29,649 bases of DNA, from contig CABUDS010000028.1 of assembly GCA_902490405.1 (NCBI GenBank), positions 1 through 29,649 on the forward strand, given 5' to 3'. The position numbers and the translations under genes were made by a program. Shown piece by piece: positions 6,502 through 14,228 of this stretch (positions are counted from its first letter, which is position 1; every line of letters starts with the position of its first letter). The notes under the pieces are model-generated. The model was not told where the DNA came from. It searched no databases and worked only from the letters and a program-made list of their open reading frames with translations. Source of the stretch: an uncultured Collinsella sp. GTDB lineage: Bacteria; Actinomycetota; Coriobacteriia; Coriobacteriales; Coriobacteriaceae.

Positions 6502-8505
6502 TTAGACCAGGCGGGCGTTGATCGTCTTGGCGATCTCGGCGGCGTCGGTGGAACCCTTGACGGTGGCACGGAAGTCCTCGTCCATGAGCGCCTCGGCGAC
6601 CTTGGACAGGATCTTGAGGTGCGTGGTGCCAGCCTGTGCACCAGGGATGAGCAGGGCGATGCCCACGTTGACGGGAGCGCCGTCCATGGTGTCCCAACCG
6701 GTCACGCCGGACTCGTCCTTGACGACGATGACGGCAGCCTCGGTAATGGCGTCGGACTTGGCATGCGGAATGGCGAAGCCCTCCATCATGCCCGTGGTGC
6801 CCTCGGCCTCGCGGGCCAGGAAGGCGTTCATCACGGCGTCGGCGTCGTTTGCGATACCGGCCTTGACGGCCTGGTTGGAAACGAAGCTCAGAGCCTCGTC
6901 ACGAGAAGCGAAGTCCTCGGCGACAAAGACATTCTCGACCTTCACGAAGTCGGCAGCCTCGGCCTTGGGAGCCTCGACGGCAGCGGCCTTGGGGGCCTCA
7001 ACGGGCTTGGCTGCAGGAGCGGCCTTCTGATTCTTCTCGAAGTCGTACTTCTTGAAGGCCACGAACAGGATGCCACCGACAACAGCGCCGATGAGGATCG
7101 CGAGGACCCACAGCGGACCGTTCTCGACAACGGGCAGGACCAGGAAGCCACCGTGAGGCGCCGGATCGTGAACGTTGAACATGATGGTCAGGATCGAAGC
7201 GATAGATGAACCGAGCATCATGATGGGCATGACCGGCCAGATGTTCTTGGTCATGAACGGAATGGCGCCCTCGGTGATGTGGGTGCAACCAAGGATGAGG
7301 TTGACGATACCGGCGTCGTGATCCTCCTGGCTGAAGTACTTCTTGCCGACAACGACGGCAAAGGTGGTGATCAGCGGCGGAACGATGCAGGCGGCGGAGA
7401 CGGCAGCCATGAAGTTGGTGCCGAAGTTGTAGGTATCGGTGCCAACGCCAGCAGCCAGCGCCTCGGTGAGCATAGCGGTACCGGTGACGTAAGCAGCCTT
7501 GTTGACCGGGCCACCCATGTCAAAGGCGCACATGCAGCCGATGGCAAGACCCAGGACAACGGCGCCAGAGGCGGACAGGCCCTTGAGGAAGTCCATCATG
7601 GCGGTGTTGATGGCAGCCATGGGGCCGGAGATGCCGAGCATGACCAGACCGACGATGGCGGTCGAGAACAGCGGGTACAGGAAGATAGCCTTGAGGCCGT
7701 CCAGGTTCTTGGGCAGACCGGCAAAGACCTTCTCGAGCAGCAGGATGACATAGCCAGCGAGGAAGCCGCCGACGATGCCGCCCAGGAAGCCGAAGCCCAC
7801 GCCGGCGCCACCGGCGTCGATCATGCCGGTCTCGGCGTTAACAGGCAGGCCCTGAATGGCGATCATACCGGCAACAAAACCAGGGACGAGCGCCGGGCGC
7901 TTACCGATGGACTCGGCGATGTAGGCGGAAAGTACCGGAACCATGAGGTTCATGGCGATGCCGCCGATGATCTTGAGCATCGCAGCAAAGCTGTTGTAGT
8001 CAGACGCCGTCGAATCGAAGGACGTAATGCCCCACAGGAACGAGACGGCGGTCAGGACACCACCGGCAACGACGAAGACCAGCATATGGCTGACGCCGTT
8101 CATAAGGTGCTTGTAGATGACGTGACCGATGGACTCCTTCTCCTCGGCCTCGTCCTCGACATCGGCAGCGGCTGCAACCGTGTTGTCGCCCTTGGCGGCG
8201 AGCGCACGGTCAATCAGCTTACCGGCGGCCTCAACGGACAGGGCCTTGGAAACACCAACGGAAACCATGGGCTTGCCGGCGAAACGCTCAGCCTGGACAT
8301 CCTTATCGGCTGCGACTACGACGGCCTTGGCACCGGTGATCTCGCTCTTGGTGAGCTCGTTCTCGACACCGACCTGGCCATGGGTCTCGACCTTAATAGT
8401 CAGACCTCGCTCGGCAGCTGCCTTCTCCAGTGCCTCCTTCGCCATGAAGGTGTGCGCAATGCCGGTCGGGCAACCGGTGGCGGCGATGATGTCAAACTTA
8501 GCCAT
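6502..8505 (-). CDS. fruA: Fructose-type PTS permease, EIIBCA fusion
   Basis: Imports and phosphorylates fructose (or a similar ketose) at the membrane using phosphate from HPr; 667 aa. Domain order is IIB, IIC, IIA. IIB begins MAKFDIIAATGCPTGIAHTF with phospho-Cys12. IIC spans roughly residues 120-475 with many hydrophobic helices (e.g. HMLVFVVAGGVLTAV) and the motif CAFDMGGPVNKAAY. An Ala/Pro/Lys linker follows. IIA near the C-terminus contains FAIPHAKSD, with the expected phospho-His. The ATG at 8503-8505 has AAAAAGGAGG 6 nt upstream. It is divergent from an rpiR gene across 272 bp of operator-like repeats and ends at its own terminator. Related substrates such as tagatose or mannose are possible. 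Confidence 0.93.
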   Translation of the reverse strand: MAKFDIIAATGCPTGIAHTFMAKEALEKAAAERGLTIKVETHGQVGVENELTKSEITGAKAVVVAADKDVQAERFAGKPMVSVGVSKALSVEAAGKLIDRALAAKGDNTVAAAADVEDEAEEKESIGHVIYKHLMNGVSHMLVFVVAGGVLTAVSFLWGITSFDSTASDYNSFAAMLKIIGGIAMNLMVPVLSAYIAESIGKRPALVPGFVAGMIAIQGLPVNAETGMIDAGGAGVGFGFLGGIVGGFLAGYVILLLEKVFAGLPKNLDGLKAIFLYPLFSTAIVGLVMLGISGPMAAINTAMMDFLKGLSASGAVVLGLAIGCMCAFDMGGPVNKAAYVTGTAMLTEALAAGVGTDTYNFGTNFMAAVSAACIVPPLITTFAVVVGKKYFSQEDHDAGIVNLILGCTHITEGAIPFMTKNIWPVMPIMMLGSSIASILTIMFNVHDPAPHGGFLVLPVVENGPLWVLAILIGAVVGGILFVAFKKYDFEKNQKAAPAAKPVEAPKAAAVEAPKAEAADFVKVENVFVAEDFASRDEALSFVSNQAVKAGIANDADAVMNAFLAREAEGTTGMMEGFAIPHAKSDAITEAAVIVVKDESGVTGWDTMDGAPVNVGIALLIPGAQAGTTHLKILSKVAEALMDEDFRATVKGSTDAAEIAKTINARLV

Positions 8506-8581
8506 GTGTCCCTCCTTTTTAAGTTTTGCGCCCGCAGGCGCTCCCCTACACGCGCGTCCTTGCGCGCTTTTCCACAACTGA

Positions 8582-8610
8582 AAGATACCAACCTACCGTC
8601 CGCGTGAGAA
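8582..8610 (-). promoter_or_regulatory. Predicted fruA promoter containing an operator half-site
   Basis: On the minus strand TTCTCA (8605-8610) and TATCTT (8582-8587) are 17 bp apart. The spacer contains ACGGTAGGT (read on minus; 8591-8599), a perfect inverted match to ACGGTAGGT on the plus strand at 8657-8665, so a protein bound here would meet RNA polymerase. Confidence 0.45.
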
Positions 8611-8676
8611 GAGACAAGGCGCAATTCTCCGGTGAAAGGTTCTTTCATAACCGTAAACGGTAGGTGAAAGTTTACC
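8591..8676. promoter_or_regulatory. Operator cluster between fruA and rpiR
   Basis: Four overlapping symmetries are visible: ACCTACCGT (8591-8599) with ACGGTAGGT (8657-8665); TGAAAG-GTT-CTTTCA (8633-8647); GTAAAC (8653-8658) with GTTTAC (8670-8675); and GGTGAAAG repeated directly at 8631-8638 and 8663-8670. Palindromes with TGAAA/TTTCA arms resemble sites of some RpiR-family proteins, so the adjacent regulator is the obvious candidate ligand. That assignment is inference. Confidence 0.6.
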
Positions 8677-8723
8677 ATCAACACTTGAAACGGCAAGGTG
8701 TATCTTGTAATTGAAAATCCCCC

Positions 8724-8729
8724 TATACT
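8724..8729 (+). promoter_or_regulatory. -10-like element of rpiR
   Basis: TATACT lies just upstream of the rpiR gene. No good -35 is visible at 16-18 bp, so an activator or a weak promoter is possible. Transcription from here would start near 8736, which argues against an rpiR start codon at 8730. Confidence 0.4.
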
Positions 8730-8777
8730 ATGACATTACAAAACGAGTCCGATTTTCATGCCAACCAGGAGCCATCC

Positions 8778-9635
8778 ATGACCGATAGTAGCAAGAGCGC
8801 ACTTTCCCTCATTAGTACCCATCAGGGATACAGCGAGTCCGAGCAGCGTATTGTCGACTATATATTGGAGCACCAGTCCGAGGCGCCACGCCTCACGGCG
8901 GCTCAGCTCTCGCGCGCCGCCGCCACGTCCGAGGCGACCGTTTCGCGCTTCTGCCGCAAGCTTGGCTTTGGCAGCTTCCGCAGCTTTCAGTTTTCGCTGG
9001 CGAGGGATTTGGAAAGCCAGCGCAACGAGGGCCTGACTGACGAAGTCTCGCTCGACAATATGGAGCAGAGCCTTAAGAACATCCTGGCTGCCAAGGTGAG
9101 CGAGCTTAATGCGACCATCGACGGGATCGACCACGATACGTTGGCGGCTGTTGTGCATGCCCTTAAGCATGCAGGGGTTATTGAGTTTGCGGCTGTGGGC
9201 AATACGAACGCGGTCGCGCTCGATGCGACGTTTAAGTTTTCGCAGCTGGGCCTGCGCTGCATGGCGAGCACCATTAGCGAGACATCAATCGGCTTTGCGC
9301 TCACGTTGCGCCCCGGTGACGTCATCGTGCTCATCTCAAACTCCGGCAAGTCGCGCCGACTGAATCGCATGGCAAAAGCGGCTCGCGACTGCGGTGCCAC
9401 CGTAGTCGTCATCAGCAGCGACAGCAAGTCTCCACTCGCGCGCCTGGCAGACTACACTTTTAATACCGTCAACCACGAGGCGCTGCTGACGACGGGTGAC
9501 TTTGCGTTCTCCAAGATCAGCGCCACGATGATCATCGAAGTTATCTACAACTTCCTGCTGCCCGAGATTGAAGACGCTCGCGAACATATCAGCTACTACG
9601 AGGAGCTCATCCAGCCGGACAAGGTCGTTGAGTAA
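8778..9635 (+). CDS. RpiR/MurR-family transcriptional regulator with SIS domain
   Basis: Likely sugar-phosphate-responsive regulator of the adjacent PTS genes; 285 aa. The N-terminal RpiR-type helix-turn-helix (about residues 1-80) shows YSESEQRIVDYIL and TAAQLSRAAATSEATVSRFCRKLGF (helix-turn-helix, split here only for naming). The C-terminal SIS sugar-phosphate-binding domain (about 110-260) shows AAVGNTNAVALDA, PGDVIVLISNSGKSR and TVVVISSDSKSPLA. An upstream in-frame ATG at 8730 overlaps the -10, whereas the ATG at 8778 has AGGAG 7 nt before it, so 8778 is preferred. It is divergent from fruA and converges on recN. Family is secure; target genes are inferred from position and shared operator half-sites. 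Confidence 0.88.
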   Translation: MTDSSKSALSLISTHQGYSESEQRIVDYILEHQSEAPRLTAAQLSRAAATSEATVSRFCRKLGFGSFRSFQFSLARDLESQRNEGLTDEVSLDNMEQSLKNILAAKVSELNATIDGIDHDTLAAVVHALKHAGVIEFAAVGNTNAVALDATFKFSQLGLRCMASTISETSIGFALTLRPGDVIVLISNSGKSRRLNRMAKAARDCGATVVVISSDSKSPLARLADYTFNTVNHEALLTTGDFAFSKISATMIIEVIYNFLLPEIEDAREHISYYEELIQPDKVVE

Positions 9636-9643
9636 AACGCGTA

Positions 9644-9676
9644 GTGGGACAAAAATTTCAGTCTATTTTGTCCCAC
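9644..9676. terminator. Convergent hairpin between rpiR and recN
   Basis: GTGGGACAAAA (9644-9654) pairs perfectly with TTTTGTCCCAC (9666-9676), an 11-bp stem with an 11-nt loop. The A/T end of the stem supplies U-rich segments in both directions, but no long T-tract follows, so it probably acts as a modest bidirectional terminator. Confidence 0.6.
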
Positions 9677-9694
9677 CAACACCGCTGATACGAC

Positions 9695-11323
9695 CTAGCC
9701 TCGAACTTCTTCGAGCATCTGCTTTGCGTGGGCCAAGCTTGCCTCGGACTGATCGCCGCTGAGCATGCGGGCGATCTCGGCGGTACGCGCTTCGCCGGTT
9801 ACCTCGTCCAAATGCGTCTGGGGAACATCGCCCGGCTCCTTGCTGACAACATAATGCTTGTCGGCCATGACGGCGACTTGCGCCAAGTGGGTTACGACAA
9901 TCACTTGATGCGTAGCGGCAAGATCGACCAGCACACCAGCAAGAGCACGAGCCGTGGAGCCGCCGACACCGGCATCGACCTCGTCAAATACCAGTGTATC
10001 GACGCCGTCAGCATTACCCAAGACCACCTTGCTCGCGAGCATAACGCGGCTGAGCTCGCCGCCCGACGCAATTCGGCGCAGGGGACGCGGCGTCAAGCCG
10101 GCACCGCTGCGATACAAAAGCTCGTAACTCGAAGGACCCGCCGGCGTCCACTCAGCGCGCGGAAGATCATGCGACTCCCAAACGAGCTCGGCACCGCCCA
10201 TCTCCAAGCGTGCCATCTGACGACCGACCTCGTGGCAGAAGCGCGGGGCCGCCGTATTGCGAGCGCGCTTGAGTGCCTTGGCGGCAGCGAACAGCTCGCG
10301 CTCGGCGCTCCCGAGTGCCTCACGCGCCTTTTTGATCTGTTCATCGCCATCATCGACCAGGGACAGCAGCTCTTCCGAGCGATCGCGCATGGCAAAAACA
10401 TCGTCCATCGTGGGACCCCACTGACGCAACAGGCCCTTGAGGTCGGAATACCGCTCACGCATGCGAGCGAGCTCGCGCGGGTTGAAGGCGACGCCATCGC
10501 GATAGGCACGAAGCTCGTTCGCGCTATCCTCAAGGGAGATGCAGGCATCCGAAAGCGCATCGGCAATGTCGCCCAGTTTGCGATCGACGGTAGCCATACG
10601 GGAAAGCTCTGCCACGGCGCTGTTCACGGCATCGAGCGCTCCCCCCTCGGCAGCAAGCGATGCATGGGCCTCGTTGGCCGTCGCCACCAAGACCTCAGCG
10701 TGCTCCGAGCGCGGCAGCAACTCCTCGAGTTCCTCGTACTCGCCCGGCTTGGGGTCGACCTCGCCGATGCGCTCGAGGGCAAAGCGTGCCTCCTCGACGC
10801 GGCTCCCCTGCGCGCGCGAGGCCTCTTCGACACGTCGAACCTCCTTGGCGGCAGCGCGCGATGCCTTAAAGCAGGCGCGGTACGCATCCAGCGCCTCGAG
10901 TACCGGGCGCCCTGCCCATGCATCGACCATCGCAACGTGATGCTCCGGATCGAGCAAGCGCTGGTGCTCGTGCTGGCCGCACAGATCCATCATCACGCCG
11001 ACGCGCTCTGAAAGCTCGCGCACGCTGGCGATGCAGCCGTCAATCTTCACGCGGCTGCGGCCCTCGGCAGAAAGGCTGCGCTGGACCGTGAAGCCCTCCG
11101 TGTCGTGTGGACCGTCGAACAGCCGCGCCTCGATGCTCGCCAGCGCCTCTCCCTCGCGCACGGTCGACGAATCTGCACGCTCGCCCAAAATGAGCTTGAG
11201 CGCCGAGAGCAGCGCGGTCTTGCCGGCACCGGTCTCGCCAGTCAAAACCGTTAGGCCCGCACTCGGCACCAGCGTCGCCTCGCGTATGAGCGCGATGTTG
11301 GAAACCTGCAGCTCATCGATCAT
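9695..11323 (-). CDS. recN: DNA repair protein RecN
   Basis: SMC-like ATPase acting early in double-strand break repair, helping to hold and align broken ends on the nucleoid; 542 aa, near the usual 550. Walker A GETGAGKT is at residues 29-36. A long central region rich in Glu, Arg and Ala forms the coiled coils. The C-terminal half carries the ABC signature-like ASGGELSRVMLA and Walker B LVFDEVDAGVGG. The ATG at 11321-11323 has GGAG 6 nt upstream and the protein then starts MIDELQVSNIALI, typical for RecN. It overlaps the end of nadK by 11 bp and is last in the efp-to-recN run. No LexA-like box was recognised, consistent with its location inside a housekeeping operon. Confidence 0.95.
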   Translation of the reverse strand: MIDELQVSNIALIREATLVPSAGLTVLTGETGAGKTALLSALKLILGERADSSTVREGEALASIEARLFDGPHDTEGFTVQRSLSAEGRSRVKIDGCIASVRELSERVGVMMDLCGQHEHQRLLDPEHHVAMVDAWAGRPVLEALDAYRACFKASRAAAKEVRRVEEASRAQGSRVEEARFALERIGEVDPKPGEYEELEELLPRSEHAEVLVATANEAHASLAAEGGALDAVNSAVAELSRMATVDRKLGDIADALSDACISLEDSANELRAYRDGVAFNPRELARMRERYSDLKGLLRQWGPTMDDVFAMRDRSEELLSLVDDGDEQIKKAREALGSAERELFAAAKALKRARNTAAPRFCHEVGRQMARLEMGGAELVWESHDLPRAEWTPAGPSSYELLYRSGAGLTPRPLRRIASGGELSRVMLASKVVLGNADGVDTLVFDEVDAGVGGSTARALAGVLVDLAATHQVIVVTHLAQVAVMADKHYVVSKEPGDVPQTHLDEVTGEARTAEIARMLSGDQSEASLAHAKQMLEEVRG

Positions 11324-12173
11324 GGCGCACTCCATAGAACACGCGGCTCACCGAGTTATAGAAGCTCTCGGGACCGTAATCGAGCAGCAGCACGTCTCCG
11401 GGACCGCGACGCACCGCCACGCTCTCAACGGTGCCATCGCAGGTAATAAACTGTCCATCGATAGCGATCGCCGGAACACTCGGACGGTCATCAGACATAA
11501 AGATCTCGACGACATCGCTCGGCGAGGTCAAAAAGGCGCGAGCCTGAATGGTATGCGGAGCAATCGGCACACAGACCATGCCCGTGTAATCGGGGCTGAC
11601 GATGGGACCGCCGGCGGATAGCGCGTAGCCGGTGGAGCCAGTCGCCGTCGATACAACCACGCCGTCGCCACGCAGTCGATCGATATGGTGGCCCGACACC
11701 GTGATGTCGAACTCGACCATATCGGACAGCGGACCGCGGGTAAGCGCCATGTCGTTGAGGGCGAAGGTGCGCACGACATCCTTCGTACCGTCTTCGCGCA
11801 CGGACACGATATCCGCGGCGATGGTAGCGCGACGGCTCACGTGCAGCTCACCGGACAGGGCATCGCTCACAACCTGCAAAATGTCGCGCTCCTCGGGGCT
11901 CGCGGCCGTCAAAAAGCCCAGGTGACCATAGGAAAGACCGAGGATAGGAATCTCGCGATGGTTGAGGATGCGGGCAGCGCGCAGCAACGTACCGTCGCCG
12001 CCGAGCGTAATGACCAGATCGGAGCCGTCAATATCAGGCGTGCTTTGAATCTTCGATCGCTGGTCGGCAGCCCATGCGACCTCATAGCCCTGGCGCGTCA
12101 GCCAAAGCTCGAGCATCAGGCCGCTCTCGACCGCCTCTTGCTTGTAGTAATTGGGAACCAGAAAGACCTTCAT
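11313..12173 (-). CDS. nadK: NAD kinase
   Basis: Phosphorylates NAD to NADP in the cytosol using ATP or polyphosphate; 286 aa, a normal length. The conserved GGDGT is at residues 58-62 after DLVITL, followed by GHLGFL, FALNDMALTR (the ND position of the NE/D motif) and GDGVVVSTATGSTGYALSAGG, each diagnostic of the family (the last spans about residues 168-188). The start overlaps the tlyA stop as ATGA (12170-12173), so translation is probably coupled. Its own 3' end overlaps recN. The nadK-recN-tlyA grouping is seen in many Gram-positive bacteria, which supports all three calls. Confidence 0.95.
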   Translation of the reverse strand: MKVFLVPNYYKQEAVESGLMLELWLTRQGYEVAWAADQRSKIQSTPDIDGSDLVITLGGDGTLLRAARILNHREIPILGLSYGHLGFLTAASPEERDILQVVSDALSGELHVSRRATIAADIVSVREDGTKDVVRTFALNDMALTRGPLSDMVEFDITVSGHHIDRLRGDGVVVSTATGSTGYALSAGGPIVSPDYTGMVCVPIAPHTIQARAFLTSPSDVVEIFMSDDRPSVPAIAIDGQFITCDGTVESVAVRRGPGDVLLLDYGPESFYNSVSRVFYGVRHDR

Positions 12174-12982
12174 AGCGTTGCAGCTTTCTCGCCCAAAGCC
12201 GATACCTGGGATTGCAGCTCATCGTCGGCGCGTTCACCAGGGGCAAACCTTGTGCCGTACAGGAAAAACTCAACGTTGCCCTTAGCGCCATGGATGGGCG
12301 ACACGCACACGTCAAGCGGGAACAGGCCCTTGGCGGCAAAAAGCTCAATCGCCGCCACGAGCGTATCGCGGCGGACGGCGGGGTCGGTCACGATACCGCC
12401 CTCGCCCACCAGCGCTGCCGGAGCCTCAAACTGCGGCTTCACGAGCGTGCAGAACGACCCCGTCGGCGTCAGGCACGCCAGCACGGCGTCGATGATGTTC
12501 GCGATGCTCGTAAACGACACGTCGCACACGGCCAGGTCGATAGCGCCGCCGTAGCCGAGCTCGGGCAGATGCGTCACGTTGGTGCGCTCGTGGAGCGTCA
12601 CGCGATCGTCTTGGCGCAGCGACCAATCAAACTGGGCACGGCCCACGTCGACCGAAACGACCGTGGCGGCACCGCGCTTGAGCAGGCAATCGGTAAAGCC
12701 GCCGGTAGAGCAGCCTACGTCCAGGCAGGCAAGGCCCGTGGGATCGATACAAAACGCATCGAGCGCACCCTCGAGTTTAAGGCCGCCGCGCCCAACGTAC
12801 GGAATGCGCCCCTTAACGTGCAGCGGCAGACCCGGCGTCACCTTGAGCCCCGGAGAGGTCAAACGCTCACCGCCACTCGAAACCAAGCCGGCCATAAGAG
12901 TGCGAAGGGCATCCGCGCGATCGGCGCAGATGCCCTGTGAAATCAGTTCGTCATCGAGACGCACGCGTTTCATGAATGCCAT
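12170..12982 (-). CDS. tlyA: TlyA-family 2'-O-methyltransferase (rRNA methylase / hemolysin A-like)
   Basis: Probable S-adenosylmethionine-dependent ribose methyltransferase of 16S/23S rRNA; 270 aa. The N-terminal S4 RNA-binding domain (about 1-60) begins KRVRLDDELISQGI. The FtsJ-like domain shows YVGRGGLKLEGAL, LDVGCSTGGFTDCLL (SAM motif I), VDVGRAQFDW, VCDVSFTS and LVKPQFEA, giving the expected K-D-K pattern. TTG at 12985, ATG at 12982 and ATG at 12973 are all possible starts. ATG 12982 overlaps the xseB stop by one base (TGATG) and is preferred as a coupled start. It is followed by nadK with an ATGA overlap. Some family members were described as hemolysins, but methylation is the better-supported role. 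Confidence 0.92.
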   Translation of the reverse strand: MAFMKRVRLDDELISQGICADRADALRTLMAGLVSSGGERLTSPGLKVTPGLPLHVKGRIPYVGRGGLKLEGALDAFCIDPTGLACLDVGCSTGGFTDCLLKRGAATVVSVDVGRAQFDWSLRQDDRVTLHERTNVTHLPELGYGGAIDLAVCDVSFTSIANIIDAVLACLTPTGSFCTLVKPQFEAPAALVGEGGIVTDPAVRRDTLVAAIELFAAKGLFPLDVCVSPIHGAKGNVEFFLYGTRFAPGERADDELQSQVSALGEKAATL

Positions 12983-13248
12983 CAACCATTCGTATCCGGG
13001 GATGCGGCCTGTCTATCTTGGGACTCGTTTGCCGCATCCTCATCGTATTCCTGCTCGAGCTTGTCGGCCTCACGCGGCGTCAGCTCAAACTTGTCGACCA
13101 TATCGACCGCACGGGAACCCAGCTCAATCGCCTCGTCAAACAAATCGAGCGAACGCTCCAGGGACGTATCCTTGGAACGAACGGTGGCGATGATCTGGTC
13201 CAGGCGATCCGAGATCTCATCGAAGTTGCGGACGGAACCCTCTGGCAT
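12982..13248 (-). CDS. xseB: Exodeoxyribonuclease VII small subunit
   Basis: Small helical subunit that joins the XseA catalytic subunit to degrade single-stranded DNA; 88 aa, the usual size. The core SVRNFDEISDRLDQIIATV followed by a second helix with SLERSLDLFDEAIELG is the recognisable XseB pattern; the C-terminal tail is acidic and Gln/Asp-rich. GAGGAG lies 6 nt before the ATG. It sits 2 bp after nusB and overlaps tlyA. The partner gene xseA, commonly adjacent, is not in this window; if present it is encoded elsewhere. Confidence 0.88.
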   Translation of the reverse strand: MPEGSVRNFDEISDRLDQIIATVRSKDTSLERSLDLFDEAIELGSRAVDMVDKFELTPREADKLEQEYDEDAANESQDRQAASPDTNG

Positions 13249-13250
13249 GG

Positions 13251-13838
13251 CTACTCCTCGACGGAGTCGGCCTCGACGGCCTCAGCAGCGTCCGGATCCT
13301 CGGCAAGTACACCGGCGGCAGCCTGAGCGGCAGCGACCTTGGCAACCGCCTCGGCAGCCTGTGCCTCCTCGCGAGCGCGATCCTCGGCCAGCAGCTCTTG
13401 GTACAGGTCCTCGCCCGGCAGCTCCTCGCTGCGAGCGATCTTGCCCAGCACGCCGTTGACAAACGATGCGGACTGGTCGGTGCCATAAGCCTTAGCGATT
13501 TCGACGGCCTCGTTGATAACAATAGCGTCCGAGACCTCCTCGTCGGTGAGGAAGCGCATCTCGTAGACGGCGATACGCAGCAGGTTGCGGTCGGCGCCGG
13601 GCATGCGCATAAGATCCCAGTTCTTGGCGACGGCGCGCAGGGCACAGTCGATGCGATCGATATGCTCGTAGGCACCGCGACAAAGCTCCAGCGCATAGGG
13701 GTCGAGGGGACCCTTCGAGATCAGGAAATCGCCCTCGAGGACGCGCTCGAGCGGACTGTCCGTGGCCTCGGCCTGGAACAGCAGCTGCAGCGCCTGACTG
13801 CGGGCAAGCGTGCGCCCGCGATAAACCTTAAGGCTCAA
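13251..13838 (-). CDS. nusB: Transcription antitermination factor NusB, TTG start
   Basis: RNA-binding factor that, with NusE/S10, supports antitermination in rRNA operons; 195 aa. The NusB fold covers about residues 1-145: RGRTLARSQALQLLFQAE, RNLLRIAVYEM, VSDAIVINEAVEIAKAYG and SFVNGVLGKI. A C-terminal extension of about 50 residues is rich in Ala and Glu and not part of the core fold. The start codon is TTG (13836-13838). AAGGAG lies 5 nt upstream and is part of the last codons of the preceding Asp23 gene, whose TAA ends 3 bp before. No ATG or GTG gives a better start. The TTG and embedded ribosome site suggest expression is kept below, and tied to, the upstream gene. Confidence 0.94.
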   Translation of the reverse strand: MSLKVYRGRTLARSQALQLLFQAEATDSPLERVLEGDFLISKGPLDPYALELCRGAYEHIDRIDCALRAVAKNWDLMRMPGADRNLLRIAVYEMRFLTDEEVSDAIVINEAVEIAKAYGTDQSASFVNGVLGKIARSEELPGEDLYQELLAEDRAREEAQAAEAVAKVAAAQAAAGVLAEDPDAAEAVEADSVEE

Positions 13839-13841
13839 AGG

Positions 13842-14204
13842 TTACTCCTTGGGGAAAACGAGGCCGTCGATGCAAACGTCAACGCGGTCGACCTCGACGC
13901 CCACCTGGGCATCGATGGCGGCGACCACGGCTGCGCGAACGGCCTCGGCGAGTTTCTTGAACGGATAGCCAAAGAACACCACGACACGCACGGTGAGTGC
14001 GAGCTTGTCGCCGACGACCTCGGCCTCGACCGCCGGCTCGGAAGCCGGGGCCTTGGACGAGAGCATCATGGAGACAAGGTTGGTGGCAAGGTCCTTGACG
14101 CCAACGGAGGCGATGCCCTCGACATCCGACACGGCGCGCGAGACGATGGCGGTCAGAACATCGGGTGAAATGCCGATGCCGTCAATCTTGATTTCCTGGG
14201 GCAT
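13842..14204 (-). CDS. Asp23/Gls24 family protein (YqhY-like)
   Basis: 120-aa Asp23/Gls24 (DUF322) protein. The family pattern is clear: ISPDVLTAIVSRAVSDVEGIASVG at the N-terminus (about residues 12-35) and LTVRVVVFFGYPFKKLAEAVRAAV near residues 70-93, with no signal peptide or membrane segment. Relatives such as YqhY sit next to nusB and fatty-acid genes in Firmicutes and are linked to envelope stress or acetyl-CoA carboxylase control; the precise role here is unknown. AGGAGG precedes the ATG by 4-5 nt. It lies 24 bp after efp and directly before nusB, whose ribosome-binding site lies in its final codons. Confidence 0.88.
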   Translation of the reverse strand: MPQEIKIDGIGISPDVLTAIVSRAVSDVEGIASVGVKDLATNLVSMMLSSKAPASEPAVEAEVVGDKLALTVRVVVFFGYPFKKLAEAVRAAVVAAIDAQVGVEVDRVDVCIDGLVFPKE

Positions 14205-14228
14205 GAGTCCTCCTAGAAGAGTTGGTTG

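Noticed and set aside
6170..6697. A 175-codon minus-strand frame crossing the foldback and the fruA 3' end
   Set aside because: It runs through the fruA terminator and the inverted repeat and overlaps the fruA IIA domain in another frame. There is no ribosome site or homology.
7279..8607. A 442-codon plus-strand open frame opposite fruA
   Set aside because: Same antisense effect of codon bias; composition dominated by Asp, Gly, His and Gln. fruA is certain on the other strand.
8730..8777. A 16-codon longer start for the RpiR regulator
   Set aside because: The ATG at 8730 abuts the TATACT -10 and lies upstream of the expected transcription start; the ATG at 8778 has a good AGGAG.
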